Below are positions 6,460-9,458 of a DNA stretch of 9,458 nucleotides, one piece after another. The DNA is from Clostridia bacterium (GTDB lineage Bacteria > Bacillota > Clostridia > Oscillospirales > CAG-272), in assembly GCA_900763885.1 (NCBI GenBank), contig CAAFLY010000205.1, positions 1-9,458 of the forward strand. The letters run 5' to 3'. The notes beneath the pieces are model-generated. The model was not told the origin of the DNA. It did no database searches and was given only the letters and a program-made list of their open reading frames with translations. Position 1 is the first letter of the stretch. Each line of letters begins with the position of its first letter. Position numbers and translations under genes: made by a program.

Positions 6460-7944
6460 ATGAAAAAGCGAACCCAAAAGCTCACCACACTCCTTTTGCT
6501 CATCGCCATGCTCCTCCCGCTCGCGTCCTGCGGAAACGGCGGAGATACCCCGGATACCGGCCGTGTCAGCGCGGAATCGGAAAATGGCGGCGCCGCGACC
6601 GATACGGACGGCGAAACGGAAACGACACGCGCCGATTACCCGGACGGACTGCCGGAGAAGGATTTCGGCGGCGCTGCCTTTACCGTGCTCGGCTATGATT
6701 CCACCATCGGCTTCATCTACGCTGAGGAGCTGACCGGAGACGTGATGGGCGACTCCCTCTACAACCGGAATCTGCGCGTCGCCGACCGTTTCGGGGTCGA
6801 TCTGCGCTTCATTGAGGGCGGCGATTATCATGCGATCACGACCCTGTGCAACAATGCGGTGACCGCCGGGGAGGATACGTATCAGATGGTCGCCTCCCAC
6901 GTGATCGAAATGGGCAAAAACATCGCAAGCGGCATCTACCAGCCCGTGAACGATCTGTCCTACGTCGATTTCTCCAAGCCGTGGTGGTCGAAGAGCTGCA
7001 CAGAGGACCTCGCGTATCACGGCAAGACCTACCTCGCCATCGGCGACTTCGACCTGTCCGCGGTCGGCAAGGCGGTCTGTCTCGTGTACAACAAGGACCT
7101 CGCCGAGACCTACGAGCTGCCGAACATCTACGAGACGGTGCGCAGCGGCAAGTGGACCAGAGATGAGCTGACCCGGATCTGCGAGGGGACCTACGTGGAC
7201 GTCAACGGCGACGGCAAGAAGGATGAGGGCGACCAGTACGGCTTTGCCATCGACTCCAAGGGGGACGCGAACACGTATCTCTGGTCGTTCGGCAAAAAGG
7301 TCATGACGAAGAACTCGGACGGCGAATACGACGACACCTTCTATGACGAAAAGCTCGTCTCCATCGTCGAATGGCTCTACGACATCAAATTAAACGACTA
7401 CGTCTGGACGGACACCGAGTGGAACACGGGCTTCAACGCCTTCATGCGCGAAAAGACCCTCATCGCCAACGGCAATCTGGAGATGACCCAGTGGGGTATG
7501 CGCGATCTGGAGCTGGACTACGCGATCATCCCGATGCCGAAATGGGACGAGACGCAGCAGGGCTACTACACCAGCGTCGGCGGCTCCCACGACATCCAGG
7601 GTGTGCTCATCACGGCGCAGGACACGGACTTTGTCGGCCTGATCGTCGAAGCCCTCAACGCGGAGAGCTGGAAGAGCGTCACCCTGCCGTACTGCGAGAC
7701 CACGCTCAAGTACAAGGGCGCGCGTGACGAGGATTCCCTCGAGATGATCGACATCACGCTGGCTGGCAGAATCTACGACTTCGGCTTCGTCTACGGCGGC
7801 TGGGGCGAGGCGTTCTGGCTCCAGTACTGCTTGAACGACAACAAGTCGAAGGACATCACCTCCTACGTGGAGAAGAACAAGAGCAAATGGGATTCCACCA
7901 TGGCGGCGGTATTCGCGACCTTTGACGAATACACGAAGGGATAA
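6460..7944 (+). CDS. ABC-type extracellular solute-binding lipoprotein 3
   Basis: Third and most diverged paralogue, 494 residues, again an exported lipoprotein with lipobox LASC and Cys24 and a signal peptide identical to gene 2. After the linker and DYPDGLPEKDFGGAAFTVLG, the N-terminal lobe departs strongly from genes 1 and 2: GYDSTIGFIYAEELTG, then LRFIEGGDYHAITTL where the others have unrelated residues. Family landmarks persist: SLYNRNLRVADRFG, LSYVDFSKPWW, VYNKDL, VRSGKWTRDE, and the loop DVNGDGKKDEGD (248-259), which keeps all acidic positions. A one-residue deletion lies at DIKLNDYVWTD, compared with DIKNNHDYTWTD in gene 1. The C-terminus also differs (SYVEKNKSKWDSTMAAVFATFDEYTKG). 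These changes make a distinct ligand plausible, but the sequence does not reveal it. It closes the array; the MATE gene starts 69 bases later. Confidence 0.9.
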   Translation: MKKRTQKLTTLLLLIAMLLPLASCGNGGDTPDTGRVSAESENGGAATDTDGETETTRADYPDGLPEKDFGGAAFTVLGYDSTIGFIYAEELTGDVMGDSLYNRNLRVADRFGVDLRFIEGGDYHAITTLCNNAVTAGEDTYQMVASHVIEMGKNIASGIYQPVNDLSYVDFSKPWWSKSCTEDLAYHGKTYLAIGDFDLSAVGKAVCLVYNKDLAETYELPNIYETVRSGKWTRDELTRICEGTYVDVNGDGKKDEGDQYGFAIDSKGDANTYLWSFGKKVMTKNSDGEYDDTFYDEKLVSIVEWLYDIKLNDYVWTDTEWNTGFNAFMREKTLIANGNLEMTQWGMRDLELDYAIIPMPKWDETQQGYYTSVGGSHDIQGVLITAQDTDFVGLIVEALNAESWKSVTLPYCETTLKYKGARDEDSLEMIDITLAGRIYDFGFVYGGWGEAFWLQYCLNDNKSKDITSYVEKNKSKWDSTMAAVFATFDEYTKG

Positions 7945-7971
7945 CGCTTCCTGCACCATCCGCAGCTCCCT

Positions 7972-7989
7972 TCTATCATCTCTATCATC
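7972..7989 (+). repeat. Tandem 9-base repeat in pyrimidine-rich spacer
   Basis: Two adjacent copies of tctatcatc lie in the 69-base gap between SBP gene 3 and the MATE gene. The gap is strikingly pyrimidine-rich and has no convincing terminator hairpin. Slippage or chance is the simplest explanation. Confidence 0.6.
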
Positions 7990-8013
7990 CTTCATTCCAT
8001 TCAGGTACGACAT

Positions 8014-9393
8014 ATGCAAACCAAATCCACCGCTTCCCCCTTCTGGCGGCCGTTTTTCCGCCTGCTTCTGGTGATCGCACTGCAAAATGTGATCGTGTAC
8101 GGCGTGAGCCTGCTCGACAACATCATGCTCGGCGGCTACACGGAGCTGGCGCTGTCCGGCGTCGCGCTCGTCAACCAGATCCAGTTCCTGCTCCAGATGC
8201 TCATCGGCGGCGTGGCGGATGGCGTGATCGTGCTCTCCTCCCGCTTCTGGGGCGAGAAGAACATCGATAACGTCAAAAAAGCCGCCGCGGTCGCCATGCA
8301 GGTCGCGCTGATCATCGCTTCTGTGCTGTTTGTCTGCGCGTTTTTCTTCCCGAACGCCGTTCTCGGGATTCTGACCGACAAGCCGCACGTCATCGCGGAG
8401 GGCGCGAAATACATGCGCATCATCTGCTTCACGTATTTCTTCTTCGCGGCGACGCAGGTGCTGCTCGGCGTGCTGCGCAGTGTGGAGACCGCGTGGATCG
8501 GCTTTCTCAACTCGACGGCGGCGCTGTGCATCAACGGCGTGCTCAACTACGCGCTGATCTACGGCCGTCTCGGCGCGCCGGAGCTGGGGGTACGGGGAGC
8601 GGCGATCGCCACGCTCGTTTCCCGCATTGCGGAATTCGCCATCGTCGCTGTATATTTATTCGTCTTTGACAAGAAGATCCGTGCGAAGCTCCGGGACGTC
8701 TTCCAGTGGAGACCGGACGGGGCGCTCTACCGGATGTTCATGCGGGTCAGCCTGCCTGTGGTCCTCTCCGGCGGCTCGTGGGGGGTTGCGATGGCACTGC
8801 AGACGGCGATCCTCGGGCGCATGACGGATTCCGTGATCTCGGCAAACAGCATCGCGACGACGGTCTTCTCCATCATGTCGGTCCTCCTCTACGGCTCCGC
8901 GACGGCGTCCTCCGTCATGATCGGCAAAACGATCGGCGAATGGAAGGATTCCGGGCGGACCGAGGCGGACTGCATGGCACAGCTGAAGCGGCGCGTGAAC
9001 CGGATGCAAGTTCTCTTCCTCGGCCTTGGCGTCGCGACGGGAGCCATGCTCTACGCCATGAAGGACGTCATCATCGACGCGTACAACATCTCCCCGGAGA
9101 CGCGCGCGCTCGCTCTGACGTTCATGACGGTGCTGTCCGTGACCGTGGTCGGGACCTCGTACCAGATGCCGTGTCTGACCGGGATCGTCCGGGGCGGGGG
9201 CGACACGAAATTCGTCCTCTTCAACGACATCATCTTCATGTGGGGCATCGTCCTGCCCTCGTCGTTCCTCGCGGCGTTTGTCCTGCGTCTCCCGCCGGTG
9301 TACGTATTCTGCTGTCTGAAGGCGGACCAGATCCTCAAATGCTTCGTGGCGGTGGTCAAGGTGAACCGGTTCCGGTTTGTGAAGAAATTCTGA
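8014..9393 (+). CDS. MATE family multidrug/toxic-compound efflux transporter
   Basis: Inner-membrane antiporter of 459 residues, the usual MATE length, expected to export cationic or other small molecules using a Na+ or H+ gradient. Hydrophobic segments fit about twelve transmembrane helices in two related halves. In the first half, LLDNIMLGGY (33-42) and SGVALVNQIQFLLQ (48-61) are typical of helices 1-2, and SRFWGEKN (76-83) matches the first-half loop motif. The second half repeats the plan with QTAILGRMTDSVISANSIATT (near 263-283) and IGKTIGEWKD (303-312). LLGVLRSVETAWIGFLNS (150-167) and LTGIVRGGGDTKFVLFND (388-405) are the duplicated sixth/twelfth-helix signatures. The start at 8014 has a weak AGG eight bases upstream (8003-8005). 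No substrate or regulator is evident, and the gene may be separate from the SBP array, though no terminator is visible between them. Confidence 0.92.
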   Translation: MQTKSTASPFWRPFFRLLLVIALQNVIVYGVSLLDNIMLGGYTELALSGVALVNQIQFLLQMLIGGVADGVIVLSSRFWGEKNIDNVKKAAAVAMQVALIIASVLFVCAFFFPNAVLGILTDKPHVIAEGAKYMRIICFTYFFFAATQVLLGVLRSVETAWIGFLNSTAALCINGVLNYALIYGRLGAPELGVRGAAIATLVSRIAEFAIVAVYLFVFDKKIRAKLRDVFQWRPDGALYRMFMRVSLPVVLSGGSWGVAMALQTAILGRMTDSVISANSIATTVFSIMSVLLYGSATASSVMIGKTIGEWKDSGRTEADCMAQLKRRVNRMQVLFLGLGVATGAMLYAMKDVIIDAYNISPETRALALTFMTVLSVTVVGTSYQMPCLTGIVRGGGDTKFVLFNDIIFMWGIVLPSSFLAAFVLRLPPVYVFCCLKADQILKCFVAVVKVNRFRFVKKF

Positions 9394-9414
9394 GGATGCT
9401 CCGCATACATCGGA

Positions 9415-9458
9415 TTTTTGCGGCAACAGGCCAAAGGATAATGGCTTTAGCCGCAAAA
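9415..9458. repeat. Inverted repeat at the window edge
   Basis: TTTTGCGGC (9416-9424) is exactly complementary to GCCGCAAAA (9450-9458), with a smaller nested pair GCCA/TGGC (9430-9433 and 9442-9445). The T run precedes the stem and the A run follows it, the reverse of a normal rho-independent terminator. The bases past 9458 are needed to judge whether a T tract follows. It lies 22 bases after the MATE stop codon. Confidence 0.5.

Larger units (their letters stand above)
6330..6678 (+). repeat. Leader plus signal-peptide direct repeat, copy B
   Basis: Direct repeat of 4704-5056, containing the hairpin, AT-rich stretch, RBS, signal peptide and linker of SBP gene 3. In the non-coding part only three substitutions and one 4-base gap separate it from copy A, which is closer than the coding linker. 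That suggests recent duplication or conversion, or constraint on the leader. Confidence 0.88.

Noticed and set aside
1..9458. CRISPR array, tRNA, rRNA or transposase genes
   Set aside because: No regularly spaced repeats, tRNA-like cloverleaf, rRNA-like sequence or transposase motifs were seen by eye.

Overview
The window is a GC-rich (visibly about 60%) bacterial segment with six protein-coding genes, all on the + strand: mreB, a GH13-family glycoside hydrolase, three tandem paralogous lipoprotein solute-binding proteins (SBPs), and a MATE-family transporter. The lipobox signal peptides, AGAAAGG-type ribosome binding sites, the MreB variant, and an SBP type that is abundant in Firmicutes all suggest a Clostridia-class bacterium, perhaps a gut Oscillospiraceae- or Christensenellales-like lineage. 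That placement is an inference from style; no marker in the window fixes the taxonomy.

Layout. 1-112 is a leader with a perfect TATAAT box. 113-1123 encodes a full-length MreB/Mbl actin homologue without mreC or mreD beside it. 1124-1284 is a short spacer. 1285-3156 encodes a cytoplasmic GH13 enzyme with an intact catalytic Asp/Glu/Asp set but an atypical conserved region I. 49 bases later begins an array of three SBP genes (3206-4690, 4838-6325, 6460-7944) of 494, 495 and 494 residues. Each has the same signal peptide and lipobox, a Thr/Asp/Glu-rich linker, the same domain plan and an EF-hand-like DxNxDG loop. 7945-8013 is a pyrimidine-rich spacer, and 8014-9393 encodes the MATE transporter. 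The window ends inside an inverted repeat.

The most notable feature is the mosaic structure of the SBP array. Genes 2 and 3 share a roughly 350-base near-identical block (non-coding leader with a GC-rich hairpin, RBS, signal peptide and linker), while their binding domains are well diverged. Genes 1 and 2 share near-identical blocks in the middle and at the 3' end, including synonymous sites, separated by clearly diverged stretches. This looks like tandem duplication followed by segmental gene conversion, giving receptors with a constant secretion and expression module and variable binding lobes.

How the genes may work together: the SBPs would capture a carbohydrate (or similar solute) outside the membrane for an ABC importer whose permease and ATPase genes are not in this window, and the GH13 enzyme, which has no signal peptide, could cleave the imported glucan in the cytoplasm. 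The short GH13-SBP1 spacing supports co-transcription. mreB and the MATE gene are probably unrelated in function to this locus.
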